This document shows, in pieces, positions 1 to 8,417 of a stretch of 36,467 bases of DNA; the stretch's first letter is position 1, and each line of letters starts with the position of its first letter. Origin of the DNA: Candidatus Woesearchaeota archaeon. Lineage in GTDB: Archaea; Nanobdellota; Nanobdellia; Woesearchaeales; SKIA01. The stretch spans positions 1-36,467 of the forward strand of contig SKHI01000011.1 of the NCBI GenBank assembly GCA_007117065.1, in the 5' to 3' direction. Made by a program: the position numbers and the translations under genes. The notes under the pieces were generated by a model. The model worked only from the letters and a program-made list of their open reading frames with translations. It was not told where the DNA came from and did no database searches.

Positions 1-4
1 AGAA

Positions 5-24
5 AAATTTAAATAAAAAAAAAT
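5..24 (-). terminator. Oligo-T terminator after rpoK
   Basis: Reading on the minus strand past the rpoK stop, the transcript runs into nine consecutive T (positions 23-15) inside an almost pure A/T stretch. Archaeal RNA polymerase terminates at such T-runs without needing a hairpin. This marks the likely 3' end of the exosome superoperon. Confidence 0.5.
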
Positions 25-40
25 ATTTTGATAAAGACGT

Positions 41-232
41 TTATTCGGGACGCTTCACATCAATAGGAAGCTTTCCTTCACGAAGTTCTATTTTTGCAAT
101 TTCAATAGGATTATACCCTATTTTAGCAAGCTCTTCTTCTGAAAGAGACACATTCATAGGAGCGCCCTGAGAAAGTTGCAAAGCACGAGCACCAATAAGG
201 CGCGCACGCTCAAAAACAGTGTACTTCATCAT
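41..232 (-). CDS. rpoK: DNA-directed RNA polymerase subunit K (Rpb6/omega family)
   Basis: A 63-residue protein, the usual size of archaeal RpoK. It shows the family pattern YTVFERARLIGARALQL near the N-terminus, then an IAKIEL stretch and a LPIDVKRPE tail. RpoK/Rpb6 helps assemble and stabilise the polymerase core by clamping the largest subunit. The start is ATGATG; the TGA stop of rrp42 lies inside these two codons, so translation is coupled to rrp42. It is the last gene of the exosome-proteasome operon. In many archaea rpoK instead sits with the S2/L13/S9 ribosomal genes, so this position is less common. Confidence 0.93.
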   Translation of the reverse strand: MMKYTVFERARLIGARALQLSQGAPMNVSLSEEELAKIGYNPIEIAKIELREGKLPIDVKRPE

Positions 233-1008
233 TTAAGCAAACCTCGCAATTCATCACCCTTCTTTTGTGCAAGAGAAATTATTTCTTCAATCTCCTCAAC
301 AGTAAAAGAAGCAGAGCCACCCTTTTGTAAAGCACAAGGAGTACCATCATCGAGTGTTCCCACAGTCAATCGAGCATCATAATATCGCTCTTCAACCTCA
401 GTAGGATCAACGACAAGCATATCATCATACTTAAACACAGTCACCGCAATCGGAAGATGACTGAGAGGGACAGGATTTTCTGTAAGGTTCTCATAGTCAA
501 CACTACCATCCTCATGAACAGTAGGAATACGAGCATCCTGAAGAGCAGCCATAGCAGCAATTGTACCCAAGTCAATCATATTCCCATCATACGCAATAGG
601 AACAATATCTACACTGACCATAAGAATTTTTTCTCCAGGAATGAGACAGAGTTTTTTTACATCAATAGACTTACTCTCACGAATGGTACGATCAATTACG
701 CGAGCAGTCTCAATACTGTCGATTCCCGGTCTTCCACCCTCATGTTTGCGATGACTCATAGCAAGAAATTCTGCGTTGACCATAAGTGCACCTTCGTCAG
801 GAGTATCAGGATACGGCGTTCCCACATCAATTTTTACTCCTGCAATAATTTCTGCATTCCCTGCACGCACGCGAGCGCTTCCATGTGCAGTACTACTAAC
901 CCCGCGGTCAATAGTGATATTTCTAAACTCAAGCAATTTTCTTCCATCTGTACGAATATTTTTTGCAAAAGCTTCTTCTAAGTGTGTTTTTAATGTTTCT
1001 TGACTCAT
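229..1008 (-). CDS. rrp42: Exosome complex component Rrp42
   Basis: 259 residues, the normal length for archaeal Rrp42, an RNase PH-fold subunit that is itself inactive and pairs with Rrp41 in the hexameric exosome ring. Visible family signatures are RTDGRKLLEFRNITID near residue 20, the stretch AGVKIDVGTPYPDTPDEG, and the DPTEVEE segment in the second half. The start codon overlaps the rrp41 stop by 4 nt (ATGA), consistent with the obligate Rrp41-Rrp42 heterodimer being made by coupled translation. The downstream rpoK start overlaps its stop. Confidence 0.95.
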   Translation of the reverse strand: MSQETLKTHLEEAFAKNIRTDGRKLLEFRNITIDRGVSSTAHGSARVRAGNAEIIAGVKIDVGTPYPDTPDEGALMVNAEFLAMSHRKHEGGRPGIDSIETARVIDRTIRESKSIDVKKLCLIPGEKILMVSVDIVPIAYDGNMIDLGTIAAMAALQDARIPTVHEDGSVDYENLTENPVPLSHLPIAVTVFKYDDMLVVDPTEVEERYYDARLTVGTLDDGTPCALQKGGSASFTVEEIEEIISLAQKKGDELRGLLK

Positions 1009-1772
1009 TTTTTTTCCTCCGAAAGGATTTTTTTAAGAGCAGTTTTTGCTTCTTGAACACCAGTAATCTCTGATGAAAACTTTTTAAGAAGCGCATCTCT
1101 TTGTACTTTCGTAATAACTTCAATCTCTTCGCGACCCCTCTTTATTGCTTCAATAATAAGCTCTGGTTGAGTAAGACCATCCATCTGAAGAAGAGTAACC
1201 TCGCCAGTACTGGGAATAATCGCGATAGGAATATCAGCGACCTCACCATCAAAGTGTTCTTCTTCACCATCAAGGTCAATAACTACAGTTCCATCAAGAT
1301 GACCAACAGCAACAGCAGAAACAAGGTCTTTCATAACAATACCTGCATCAGCTAGTGCAATCGCAGCGGCACAAATTCCTGCACAACGACTTCCAGCATC
1401 TGTCTGTGTAAACTCAATGTGTACATCAACAACACTATTTGGATAATCAGTAAGGTCAACTACTGGGCTAAGCGCATTCTGTGTAACCATGCTGATCTCT
1501 TGACTTCGTCGATTTGGACCAGGACGCCCACGGCTTCCTGGACCTGAGAAAGGAAGCATGTTATAGTGACAGCGAAGAATACCTGTTTTAGGGTTTTGCA
1601 TAAAGCGAGGGTGTAGTTCCTGAGGCCCATACACTGCCGCGTATGCAGTACTGTTTCCAATAGTAAATACTGCGCTTCCGTCTGCTTGCGGAATCACTCC
1701 TGCCTGAGCAGAAATAGTTCTCGTCTCATTCCATTTACGTCCATCATGACGCGTAATTTCTTTTTTTGTCAT
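1005..1772 (-). CDS. rrp41: Exosome complex exonuclease Rrp41
   Basis: 255-residue RNase PH-family subunit, the catalytic member of the archaeal exosome (phosphorolytic 3'-5' RNA decay and tailing). It starts with RHDGRKWNETRTI, typical of Rrp41. RNA/phosphate-binding arginines are present in the segment GSRGRPGPNRRSQEIS around residues 75-90. The acidic catalytic region DLDGEEEHFDGEVADIPIA near residue 170 retains the conserved aspartates. The gene begins directly after rrp4 and overlaps rrp42 by 4 nt, so all three exosome genes form one tightly coupled block. Confidence 0.96.
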   Translation of the reverse strand: MTKKEITRHDGRKWNETRTISAQAGVIPQADGSAVFTIGNSTAYAAVYGPQELHPRFMQNPKTGILRCHYNMLPFSGPGSRGRPGPNRRSQEISMVTQNALSPVVDLTDYPNSVVDVHIEFTQTDAGSRCAGICAAAIALADAGIVMKDLVSAVAVGHLDGTVVIDLDGEEEHFDGEVADIPIAIIPSTGEVTLLQMDGLTQPELIIEAIKRGREEIEVITKVQRDALLKKFSSEITGVQEAKTALKKILSEEKK

Positions 1773-2474
1773 TTATTCTACCTCATTACCTGTAAGGTCT
1801 TCTAAAAATTCCTTAATTGTTTCCGTAAGCCCTTGCAAATGGCTGTTTTGCTCAATAAGTCTAATGGAGCGAATAACGATGACTTCCATATCCGGCTCGC
1901 CCTTAATCCATATAACTCCGTTTTGACCTACAACGACATTACAGTCTGTTGCTTTCTTGAGCATGCGAACCATGCTTCCACGCGCACCTATGATGCGAGG
2001 AACTTTTTGGGAGTCCACTTCGATAATAGTCCCCCCTTCAAGCTTAAACAAACCAGGTCCACGCATACTTACGTCAACAAGGTTTTGGCTAGTCACTTGT
2101 GTAATCTTACAACTAATCCAGTCATCAAGTGCGAAGTATCTTGTAAGATCCTCGCCACGCTTAATATACTCGTTGGTTGCCTCTTTCAAGCTTAATACTG
2201 AGTCTACCATGGTATGAAGATCAACTCTCCAACCACTAATCAAAACATCGCTAATACGCCCTACAACTGTGTCTCCTCGTTTAGGAAGATACCTTCCTGC
2301 AAGAGGAATGGTCTTGATAACCTTTCCATCAATCTGAACTAAGCCAATTCTATTTGCTCGTATCGTATCATTGTGTCTGTACGTTCCTTTACTCGGAAGA
2401 TACTCTAAACCAGTGGCTAGTACCTGTCCGGGAACAACTATTTGTCGTTCTTGAATATGTAGTTTTGCTGTCAT
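1773..2474 (-). CDS. rrp4: Exosome RNA-binding cap protein Rrp4
   Basis: 233 residues from the chosen ATG at 2474. The frame is open further upstream to 2513, but that would overlap SBDS, and MTAKLHIQERQIVVPGQ is the expected Rrp4 N-terminus (VVPGQ motif). Domains in order: N-terminal domain (1-60), S1 RNA-binding domain (about 60-135; GDTVVGRISDVL) and KH domain (about 140-225; GARGS loop). Rrp4 forms the cap on the Rrp41/Rrp42 ring and recruits RNA. A weak AGGT motif precedes the start. The gene lies 13 nt after SBDS and abuts rrp41. Confidence 0.94.
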   Translation of the reverse strand: MTAKLHIQERQIVVPGQVLATGLEYLPSKGTYRHNDTIRANRIGLVQIDGKVIKTIPLAGRYLPKRGDTVVGRISDVLISGWRVDLHTMVDSVLSLKEATNEYIKRGEDLTRYFALDDWISCKITQVTSQNLVDVSMRGPGLFKLEGGTIIEVDSQKVPRIIGARGSMVRMLKKATDCNVVVGQNGVIWIKGEPDMEVIVIRSIRLIEQNSHLQGLTETIKEFLEDLTGNEVE

Positions 2475-2487
2475 ATACTTACCTTTA

Positions 2488-3210
2488 CTATTTTTCTTCT
2501 TTAGTAATATCAAATTCTCCTTGCGTTTTACTTGCTAAGATATCAACGAAATCATTATATCTGCCCGCAGGGATTTCTAATTTCACGGCTAAAGAACCGT
2601 CTGAGAGCCATTGTTCCGAAACAACGGTTCCATATTGTCCAAATAACCCATATTGCTTACTTGCGTGAAGAGCAGATAATTGCACTTGCGCTATGTATGT
2701 AGCAATTTTTATCGGAATTATTGGACGAATAGCACGAACTGCCTCAGATACTTGAGACTCTGCGGAAGCAAACTCATTAATGCGAAACTTTGCTTCCTCT
2801 AAAGCGCGCCGAATACGTTCTTGAGGGTGAACTGTTTGTGTTGAAGGATTAATGGCAGTCATGTGAATAATGCTTACTATTCTGTTCTTCTTTTTCTCAC
2901 GTAAACCTTCTCTGTATTCATGCGTCAGTTGTACTTCTCCTTGAGAAAAAATTATTTCTGCAATACTCAGCGGATCTGTTGTGTTAAAGAGCGATTGTAG
3001 TCGTTCTTCACTTGCAAAAACCCCTTTTTTTGCATCTGAAAAAATTTTTTGAGCACGCAGTACATCACGCAGAGTAAGAGACTCGTCTCCCTCCTTGTAT
3101 TTTACTGCCTTGTCAGGATCAATAACGATTTCAAAGGTATCTCCTCCTTTACGAAGACGAGCAATGTTTAGTGATACACGCTCTTTATCGAAAGTAGGAC
3201 CACCTCTCAT
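2488..3210 (-). CDS. Ribosome assembly factor SBDS (Sdo1)
   Basis: 240 residues with the three-domain SBDS layout. The N-terminal FYSH domain shows IARLRKGGDTFEIVIDPDKA and the IIFSQGEVQLTHEYR stretch. A central helical domain follows (QTVHPQERIRRALEEAKF), then a C-terminal ferredoxin-like domain (YGTVVSEQWLSDGSLAVKLEIP). In eukaryotes SBDS with the GTPase EFL1 releases Tif6 from nascent large subunits; in archaea it is assigned to ribosome maturation and is characteristically encoded between psmA and rrp4, as here. Its ATG overlaps the psmA stop by one base (TAATG). Confidence 0.95.
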   Translation of the reverse strand: MRGGPTFDKERVSLNIARLRKGGDTFEIVIDPDKAVKYKEGDESLTLRDVLRAQKIFSDAKKGVFASEERLQSLFNTTDPLSIAEIIFSQGEVQLTHEYREGLREKKKNRIVSIIHMTAINPSTQTVHPQERIRRALEEAKFRINEFASAESQVSEAVRAIRPIIPIKIATYIAQVQLSALHASKQYGLFGQYGTVVSEQWLSDGSLAVKLEIPAGRYNDFVDILASKTQGEFDITKEEK

Positions 3211-3920
3211 TACGCAATATACCTCTTTATCTCTTCGGATGAAAGGCGAACCACAGACATATCAGTGCGTACATACGCACAGTCAATGCGGTCTGTGGTT
3301 AACGGGCTATCCAGCGACTGTTTGAGAGAAGAAATGGCAAGCTCTATACCTTCCTGTATTGAAAGAGAGTCTTTCCAAGACTTACGCAGTAACTCGGAAA
3401 CCTCATCGCCTTTCTCCCCGATAGCAAGAGCACGATACTGATTATAAACTCCAACAGGGTCCACACTATATAATTTTATACCATCTTTATCAACACCAGC
3501 AATCAGAAGCGTAACACCAAACGGACGGTACCCACCACTTTGCGTCGTTAACTGCATTAAACCAGCTAAGTCCTTTACAATGCTAATAACATCAATAGAA
3601 CTGTCAAACGTAACGTGGTGCTGTTGTGCACGCACCTGAGCACGCTCAACAAGAACGCGAGCGTCAGGAATAATGCCGCTTGCTGTGGCAATGATATGAT
3701 CATCAACATCGAAAATTTTATCCACAGAATCACTTATAATAAGCTCATCAAGGACACGTTTATCTGTTACAAGAACAACTCCTTGCGTAGTGACTACACC
3801 AATAGCAGTACTTCCTTGTTTTACAGTTTTTTTTGCGTATTCAACTTGTAATAGTCTCCCATCAGGAGAAAACATTGTGATTGCCCTGTCATAACCCATC
3901 ATTTGATGTTGTGATTGCAT
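3210..3920 (-). CDS. psmA: Proteasome subunit alpha
   Basis: 236 residues, typical of the archaeal 20S alpha subunit, which forms the outer, gated rings and docks ATPase partners such as PAN. The diagnostic N-terminal signature YDRAITMFSPDGRLLQVEYA is present at residues 9-28, followed by GSTAIGV and the TDKRV strand of the proteasome fold. No N-terminal catalytic threonine is expected or seen. A purine-rich GGCGAG lies just ahead of the start. The beta subunit gene is not in this window. It sits between RNase P protein 2 and SBDS, the classical archaeal superoperon order. Confidence 0.96.
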   Translation of the reverse strand: MQSQHQMMGYDRAITMFSPDGRLLQVEYAKKTVKQGSTAIGVVTTQGVVLVTDKRVLDELIISDSVDKIFDVDDHIIATASGIIPDARVLVERAQVRAQQHHVTFDSSIDVISIVKDLAGLMQLTTQSGGYRPFGVTLLIAGVDKDGIKLYSVDPVGVYNQYRALAIGEKGDEVSELLRKSWKDSLSIQEGIELAISSLKQSLDSPLTTDRIDCAYVRTDMSVVRLSSEEIKRYIA

Positions 3921-3933
3921 TTTTTTCTCTCGC

Positions 3934-4233
3934 CTATTTTTTTTGAACGGAAACAGCGTAGAGCTTACTTCGCGCCTGTTTCAAAGAGCCGGACACAAAA
4001 ATACTTTTTACTCCCATCCAAGCAAGAGCTGCCAGAATATGGTCTGTATGTGTGTGTGTAACTCGGAGAATACTGTGGTGCGCGTCATTCTCTAGTGTTT
4101 GTAAACCCATATGAGCCAAACCATGCATACCAAAAAGATATCCGCTTACATCACGCGTGGTTGCTTCTTCAACGAATTCGCAAACAACGTAGCGTTTTTT
4201 TTCTTTGAGTGTCGGTTGAAATGGTTTTGCCAT
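3934..4233 (-). CDS. rnp2: Ribonuclease P protein component 2 (Pop5/Rpp14 family)
   Basis: 99-residue protein with the Pop5 pattern: an N-terminal LKEKKRYVVCEF strand, a central ILRVTHTHTDHILAALAWM strand-helix and a late VSGSLKQARSKL motif equivalent to the family SGTLKKA segment. Pop5 is a protein subunit of archaeal RNase P, which removes 5' leaders from pre-tRNA. The gene lies 13 nt before psmA, a position conserved in many archaeal superoperons. It is slightly short for the family, so some terminal extensions are absent. Identification rests on motif pattern plus context. Confidence 0.85.
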   Translation of the reverse strand: MAKPFQPTLKEKKRYVVCEFVEEATTRDVSGYLFGMHGLAHMGLQTLENDAHHSILRVTHTHTDHILAALAWMGVKSIFVSGSLKQARSKLYAVSVQKK

Positions 4234-4290
4234 AAGAGAATTAACTTTTTTCTAACTCGTTTTTTTCTCCGTTCAAGAACACAGAATGAT

Positions 4291-5595
4291 TCATACCTTA
4301 AAAAGGTTACGTTCAGTACAAAAGATCTGTTCTTGTTTCTCTAAAAAGGCAAACATATCTGCAGTTGTAGCCTCGTACGATATACGAATAAGAGGCTCAG
4401 TATTGCTTTTACGCACAGAAAACCACCAATCAGCACCAGAGATAAGAACACCGTCTAGTTCGGATACAGAGCCAGTATCAAATAGTGTTTGTGCACGCAA
4501 CAAATCAGCGTCTGGGTCTTGTGAGCGGTAGTTGTGCTCGACAGAAGAGAAATATTTCTTGCGCAAAACAGAAACTAACTCATGCAAAGAAGAATCGCCA
4601 ATAAAAGAAAGAACGAGGGTAAGCAAACCAAAAGGCGCCTCACAACCGTGCATTTGAGCTAAAAATACGTGACCACTCTTCTCAGCACCAATAGCGCTCT
4701 TTGTCTCCTGAACCGCCTTTTGAACATGTACATTACCTACTTTTGTCTGGACATAGTTATCCGCACCAACAGCATCTCGAAGCGCAAGAGTGCAATTGAC
4801 CGTACCTACGGCAGAAGAAAGGCGTTGGGCTAATAAGGCACATAACAAATCAGGAGGAACTGCAATACCTTGCTCGTCTACAAAAATAATTCTATCCCCA
4901 TCACCGTCGAGAAGGACGCCTATACAACCATTTATGGCACAGTACTCCTTGAGTACCTCCTGAGCAGACGCATCAAGAGGATTGGGAGAGTGCAGAGAAA
5001 AAGAACCGTCAATAGATGCATTATAGAGTACAGCAGGAATGCCTGACTGCTCCACAAATGTTTTGGCCTCTTCACAGGATGCGCCACCAGAGGGATTAAT
5101 GAATACTTTCCTTGGAGAAAAAGAGCCAAGACGTATACAAGCAGCAATGTACTCGTGCACAAAAGACGAAGAAACACATGTTCCAGACTCTTCAGGAAGA
5201 TTCTGTGAGAGAAGCGATTTTAGCTCATGCAAACCATTAACCTCTCCAAACGCTACTCCGCCACGAAGATAAAACTTTGCACCATTATACTCTGGAGGAT
5301 TATGGCTTGCAGTAATCATAAGCCCCCCACAAAAATTTTTTTGGGCAACAAGCCACTTTAATTGACTCGTACTGGCAACACCAATATCTGTAATAGAACA
5401 ACCCGCTCGAAGAAAGCCAGAAATGGCTGCTTGCGCAAACGAAGCACTTGAAGCGCGCCCATCACGCGCAACAATAACCGAAGACAAACCTTGATGCGAA
5501 GCAAACGCATATGCAAGACGAACATAGGTGTCAGGAAGTAATTCTTCATCAACAATACCGCGCACATCATAATTTTTAAAAATACGTTCAAACAT
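4291..5595 (-). CDS. Phosphomannomutase/phosphoglucomutase family enzyme
   Basis: 434-residue alpha-D-phosphohexomutase. All four family signatures are visible: the phosphoserine loop TASHNPPEYNGAKFY near residue 95, the Mg-binding DGDGDRI loop near residue 230, the sugar-specificity loop GAEKSGH near residue 300 and the phosphate-binding RKSNTEPLIRI near the C-terminus. Such enzymes interconvert hexose 6- and 1-phosphates for nucleotide-sugar synthesis, for example supplying GDP-mannose for lipid-linked glycosylation. Substrate (Man, Glc or GlcN) cannot be fixed from sequence. A TATA box 25 nt upstream suggests a leaderless transcript; the next gene, rnp2, follows after 57 nt. Confidence 0.93.
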   Translation of the reverse strand: MFERIFKNYDVRGIVDEELLPDTYVRLAYAFASHQGLSSVIVARDGRASSASFAQAAISGFLRAGCSITDIGVASTSQLKWLVAQKNFCGGLMITASHNPPEYNGAKFYLRGGVAFGEVNGLHELKSLLSQNLPEESGTCVSSSFVHEYIAACIRLGSFSPRKVFINPSGGASCEEAKTFVEQSGIPAVLYNASIDGSFSLHSPNPLDASAQEVLKEYCAINGCIGVLLDGDGDRIIFVDEQGIAVPPDLLCALLAQRLSSAVGTVNCTLALRDAVGADNYVQTKVGNVHVQKAVQETKSAIGAEKSGHVFLAQMHGCEAPFGLLTLVLSFIGDSSLHELVSVLRKKYFSSVEHNYRSQDPDADLLRAQTLFDTGSVSELDGVLISGADWWFSVRKSNTEPLIRISYEATTADMFAFLEKQEQIFCTERNLFKV

Positions 5596-5616
5596 ATACA
5601 GTAATACGAAAAAGCC

Positions 5617-5624
5617 TTTTTAAA
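5617..5624 (-). promoter_or_regulatory. TATA box of the phosphohexomutase gene
   Basis: TTTTAAAA centred 25.5 nt before the ATG at 5595. This is the TBP-to-start distance expected when transcription begins at the start codon, so the mRNA is probably leaderless. It may also drive the downstream superoperon. Confidence 0.6.
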
Positions 5625-5706
5625 ATCATTGCCTCTGGGAGAGGGATAAACCACATAATAAGCAAACCTTTATATATTCTCAATGAAGTGTTAAGTTTGA
5701 GGGATA

Positions 5707-6108
5707 ATGGTAAAAAAGTTTTTTAGCAACCTAAGAAAACAATTCGAAGTTTCTTCACAAGACTTCTCAGAGTCAGATGAACAATATGTAGAGTTGAGCG
5801 CTACTGGAGCAAAAACAAATAAACATAACAAAATCGTTGTGCGATCATTTGTTTTAGAAGATTTTTCCGACGTAAAAACAATAGTTGATACGCTGAGAGA
5901 AGGATACACCATAGCACTCATAAACATCGCGCCTCTTAAAGAAAAAGATCTTGTAGACCTGAAGAGAGCTATTAGCAAACTCAAGAAAACAGTGAGTGCA
6001 GTAGAAGGAGATATCGCAGGGTTTGGAGACGATTACATCGTAGTAGCTCCATCATTTGCAGAAATCTACAGAGAGAAAAACAAAAAAGAAGAAGTTCTCG
6101 AAGAATAA
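5707..6108 (+). CDS. sepF: Cell division protein SepF
   Basis: 133 residues. After a variable, polar N-terminal part (1-50) comes the SepF domain: VVRSFVLEDFSDVKTIVDTL, then GYTIALINIAPLKEKDLVDL and a C-terminal GDIAGFGDDYIVVAP strand. Archaeal SepF is the membrane anchor for FtsZ. The N-terminus MVKKFFSNLRKQF could form the amphipathic membrane-binding helix. A GAGGG motif lies only 3 nt before the ATG, so a shifted or non-SD start mode is possible. The gene is divergent from the phosphohexomutase and is followed 41 nt later by the ZPR1-type gene. Confidence 0.9.
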   Translation: MVKKFFSNLRKQFEVSSQDFSESDEQYVELSATGAKTNKHNKIVVRSFVLEDFSDVKTIVDTLREGYTIALINIAPLKEKDLVDLKRAISKLKKTVSAVEGDIAGFGDDYIVVAPSFAEIYREKNKKEEVLEE

Positions 6109-6118
6109 TTTTCACAAC

Positions 6119-6127
6119 TATTTTAAA
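6119..6127 (+). promoter_or_regulatory. TATA box of the ZPR1-type gene
   Basis: TATTTTAAA centred 27 nt before the ATG at 6150, immediately after the sepF stop. The zinc-protein gene probably has its own leaderless transcript even though it follows sepF closely. Confidence 0.5.
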
Positions 6128-6149
6128 CTAGAAGCACTCTGATAGCAAC

Positions 6150-6659
6150 ATGTCAGAAAATATTGAAGAAATACACGGCGAAACATGCCCCGTCTGTTTT
6201 CAAAAAACGCTCACATTACGAGAACAAGTAATGGATATACCATACTTTGGAATCACCCACTTATTTTCAATGGAATGCTCGGGTTGCGATTACTCAATGA
6301 GTGACTTAGAAGCAGAAGAAGAAAGAAAACCAATAAAACAAAGCTTCACCATAGAAACAGAAGCAGATTTGAATGCGCGTGTAGTAAAAAGTGCGTCAGC
6401 AACAATAAAGATACCCCGTATTGCAACCATCGAAAGCGGAGCAAATAGCGATGGATACGTAACAAATGTACAAGGAGTTCTTGAACGAGTAAAAAAAGTA
6501 ATTGAAGAACTTACAGAGGACGACGATAAAGAAATTGCAAAAAAAGCAAAGAATCAACTCAAAAAAATACAACGCGTTCTGTGGGGAAGAGAGATCGTAA
6601 CTATTACTATACAAGACCCAACAGGTAATAGCGCAATTATATCAGATAAAACACAATAA
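6150..6659 (+). CDS. ZPR1-type zinc finger protein
   Basis: 169 residues. An N-terminal four-cysteine zinc ribbon is formed by CPVC (residues 11-14) and CSGC about 30 residues later, followed by the ZPR1 alpha-helix/beta-sandwich part with ATIKIPRIATIESG and the late VTITIQDPTGNSAII strand. The Asp-Pro-x-Gly-Asn-Ser segment is a hallmark of ZPR1. In eukaryotes ZPR1 binds and helps fold eEF1A; archaea carry single-module versions like this one. The EF-1A gene lies about 1 kb away on the other strand, which fits but does not prove a functional link. Confidence 0.88.
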   Translation: MSENIEEIHGETCPVCFQKTLTLREQVMDIPYFGITHLFSMECSGCDYSMSDLEAEEERKPIKQSFTIETEADLNARVVKSASATIKIPRIATIESGANSDGYVTNVQGVLERVKKVIEELTEDDDKEIAKKAKNQLKKIQRVLWGREIVTITIQDPTGNSAIISDKTQ

Positions 6660-6662
6660 AAA

Positions 6663-6712
6663 TAAATAATATTTATTTATAAAAAAAATAAAAGTATTAA
6701 AGAAAAATATTT
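6663..6712 (-). terminator. T-rich terminator after uS10
   Basis: The 58-nt gap between the convergent ZPR1-type and uS10 genes is nearly pure A/T. On the minus strand it contains a run of eight T and several shorter runs, the usual archaeal termination signal, and would end the EF-1A/uS10 transcript. Confidence 0.5.
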
Positions 6713-6717
6713 ACGAA

Positions 6718-7026
6718 TTAATCGATAATCTCAATTTCGATATTTAATCCCTCAGGAATTTGTACACGCATAACCAAACGGAGAGCGCGCTCATCAACAC
6801 CTAAGTCGATGAGACGCTTATGGATGCGCATTTCATAACGCTCCCATGTAGCGGTACCTTCACCATCAGGACTCTTTCTCGTAGTGAGCTGAAGTCTTTT
6901 TGTCGGAAGAGGAATAGGGCCGCGCATATCAACTCCCGTTTTTGTGCTAATATCTTTGATATACTCACAGACTTCGTTTACTTTACTAATATCAGCGCTG
7001 GCCAATTTAATTCTTGCTTTCGACAT
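6718..7026 (-). CDS. rps10: 30S ribosomal protein uS10
   Basis: 102 residues, the standard archaeal uS10 length. Family segments: [20 protein letters not shown] at the N-terminus, [21 protein letters not shown] in the RNA-binding loop, and [15 protein letters not shown] in the second half. The protein binds 16S rRNA in the small-subunit head. It follows EF-1A by 13 nt, the common archaeal EF-1A-uS10 pairing, and is the last gene of that transcript. Confidence 0.97.
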   Translation of the reverse strand: MSKARIKLASADISKVNEVCEYIKDISTKTGVDMRGPIPLPTKRLQLTTRKSPDGEGTATWERYEMRIHKRLIDLGVDERALRLVMRVQIPEGLNIEIEIID

Positions 7027-7039
7027 ATCGTATTACTCC

Positions 7040-8317
7040 TTATTTCTTCACTAATGAGATAGCCATCCCAGCAGCCACGGTTTGACCAGAATCGCGAATA
7101 GCGAAACGTGCCATGTGTGGATTATCTTTTTGTGCTTCGATAACAAGTGGTTGAACTGGCCTACAAGTAACAATTGCTGCGTCCCCATTCTTTATGAAGT
7201 CAGGGTTTTCTTCAAGAGTTTCTCCTGTAGCAGGGTTTAACTTTTTCTTGATAGCAGTAATGGTACATGCTTTCTGATCGGTGTGGATGTGGAATACAGG
7301 AGTGTATCCTACAGTCATTACACTTGGGTGATTTAATACAACAATTTGTGCATCAAATTCTTGTGCTACTGAAGGAGGCGCGTCTTCTGGACCGATAACA
7401 TCTCCTCTTGCAACATCTTTCTTTCCGAAACCACGAACGCTAATACCTACGTTGTCACCTGGTTCAGCTTCTTTTTGTTGGGAATGGTGCATTTCAATAG
7501 TCTTTACTTCTCCTTTTACACCGTTACCTTCACGTCCAGGCATAGCAATAACCTTCTGACCTACTTTCATAATACCAGTCTCGATTTTTCCAACTGGAAC
7601 TACACCGATACCAGTAATGTTGTATACATCTTGTATAGGCATACGCATAGGGAGGTTAGTTGGCTTCTCAGGAGCTTGGAATTCGTTAATACCTTCAAGA
7701 AGTGTTTTCTTAGCGAACGGAATCTTATCTCCTTTCTTCGCAATATTGTCTCCTGGAAGACTTGCGATAGGAATGAATTGTACACGGTCCATTTTGTACC
7801 CAACGCTACGTAAAAGCTTGGTTACTTCTTCAACTACTTCGTTAAAGCGAGACTCTTTGTAGTCAACCATATCCATCTTGTTTACTGCAACAACGAGTTG
7901 GTCAACACCCAGAGTTCTGCTTAAGAATACGTGTTCTTTTGTCTGACTGTTTACACCGTCGTTTGCTGCTACAACGAGTACAGCAGCATCTGCTTGAGAA
8001 GCTCCTGTAATCATGTTCTTAACGAAATCTTTGTGCCCTGGAGCATCAATAATTGTGAAATCGTATTTATCAGTTTCAAAGCGCTTGTGAGCTAAATCGA
8101 TAGTTACACCACGTTCTTGTTCTTCTTTAAGACCATCCATAACGTATGCAAATTCAAATCCTGCTTTTCCTAACTCTGCTGCTTTATCTTTTAACTTTCT
8201 TAATTGTTGTTCGCTGATATTTCCTGTATCAAACAGAAGTCTTCCTACTGAAGTAGACTTTCCGTGATCAACGTGACCAATGAACACCAAATTCATATGT
8301 GTTTTTTCTCTTGCCAT
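7040..8317 (-). CDS. tuf: Translation elongation factor EF-1A
   Basis: 425 residues, full length for archaeal EF-1A, the GTPase that delivers aminoacyl-tRNA to the ribosome. G motifs in order: GHVDHGKST at residues 14-22 (G1), DAPGHKDF near 92 (G3) and NKMD near 150 (G4). The two beta-barrel domains follow (for example [16 protein letters not shown] in domain 2). A strong SD (GGAGG) sits 9 nt before the ATG. A T-rich terminator separates it from EF-2 and its own TATA box lies 56 nt upstream, so it is a separate transcription unit together with uS10. Confidence 0.98.
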   Translation of the reverse strand: MAREKTHMNLVFIGHVDHGKSTSVGRLLFDTGNISEQQLRKLKDKAAELGKAGFEFAYVMDGLKEEQERGVTIDLAHKRFETDKYDFTIIDAPGHKDFVKNMITGASQADAAVLVVAANDGVNSQTKEHVFLSRTLGVDQLVVAVNKMDMVDYKESRFNEVVEEVTKLLRSVGYKMDRVQFIPIASLPGDNIAKKGDKIPFAKKTLLEGINEFQAPEKPTNLPMRMPIQDVYNITGIGVVPVGKIETGIMKVGQKVIAMPGREGNGVKGEVKTIEMHHSQQKEAEPGDNVGISVRGFGKKDVARGDVIGPEDAPPSVAQEFDAQIVVLNHPSVMTVGYTPVFHIHTDQKACTITAIKKKLNPATGETLEENPDFIKNGDAAIVTCRPVQPLVIEAQKDNPHMARFAIRDSGQTVAAGMAISLVKK

Positions 8318-8326
8318 TGTAATAAC

Positions 8327-8377
8327 CCTCCGTTGGTATTGGTAGGTATTTTATGAGAAAGTATAACGATTTATAAA
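8327..8377 (-). promoter_or_regulatory. EF-1A promoter and Shine-Dalgarno site
   Basis: The palindromic TATA box TTTATAAA (8370-8377) is centred 56 nt before the EF-1A ATG, predicting an mRNA start near 8347 and a leader of about 30 nt. Within the leader, GGAGG (minus strand, 8331-8327) is a strong SD site. This differs from the leaderless layout of most genes here. Confidence 0.6.
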
Positions 8378-8393
8378 CATTACGTCAAATGAG

Positions 8394-8417
8394 AGAAAAG
8401 AAAAAAAGAAAAAAAAC
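8394..8417 (-). terminator. T-rich terminator between EF-2 and EF-1A
   Basis: On the minus strand, immediately after the EF-2 stop, the sequence has T-runs of 8 and 7 broken by single C residues. It is a strong candidate for archaeal oligo-T termination and precedes the EF-1A TATA box. Confidence 0.6.

Noticed and set aside
457-981. 174-codon plus-strand frame opposite rrp42
   Set aside because: Antisense shadow of a well-identified exosome gene; Asn/Ser/Thr-rich with no recognisable domain.
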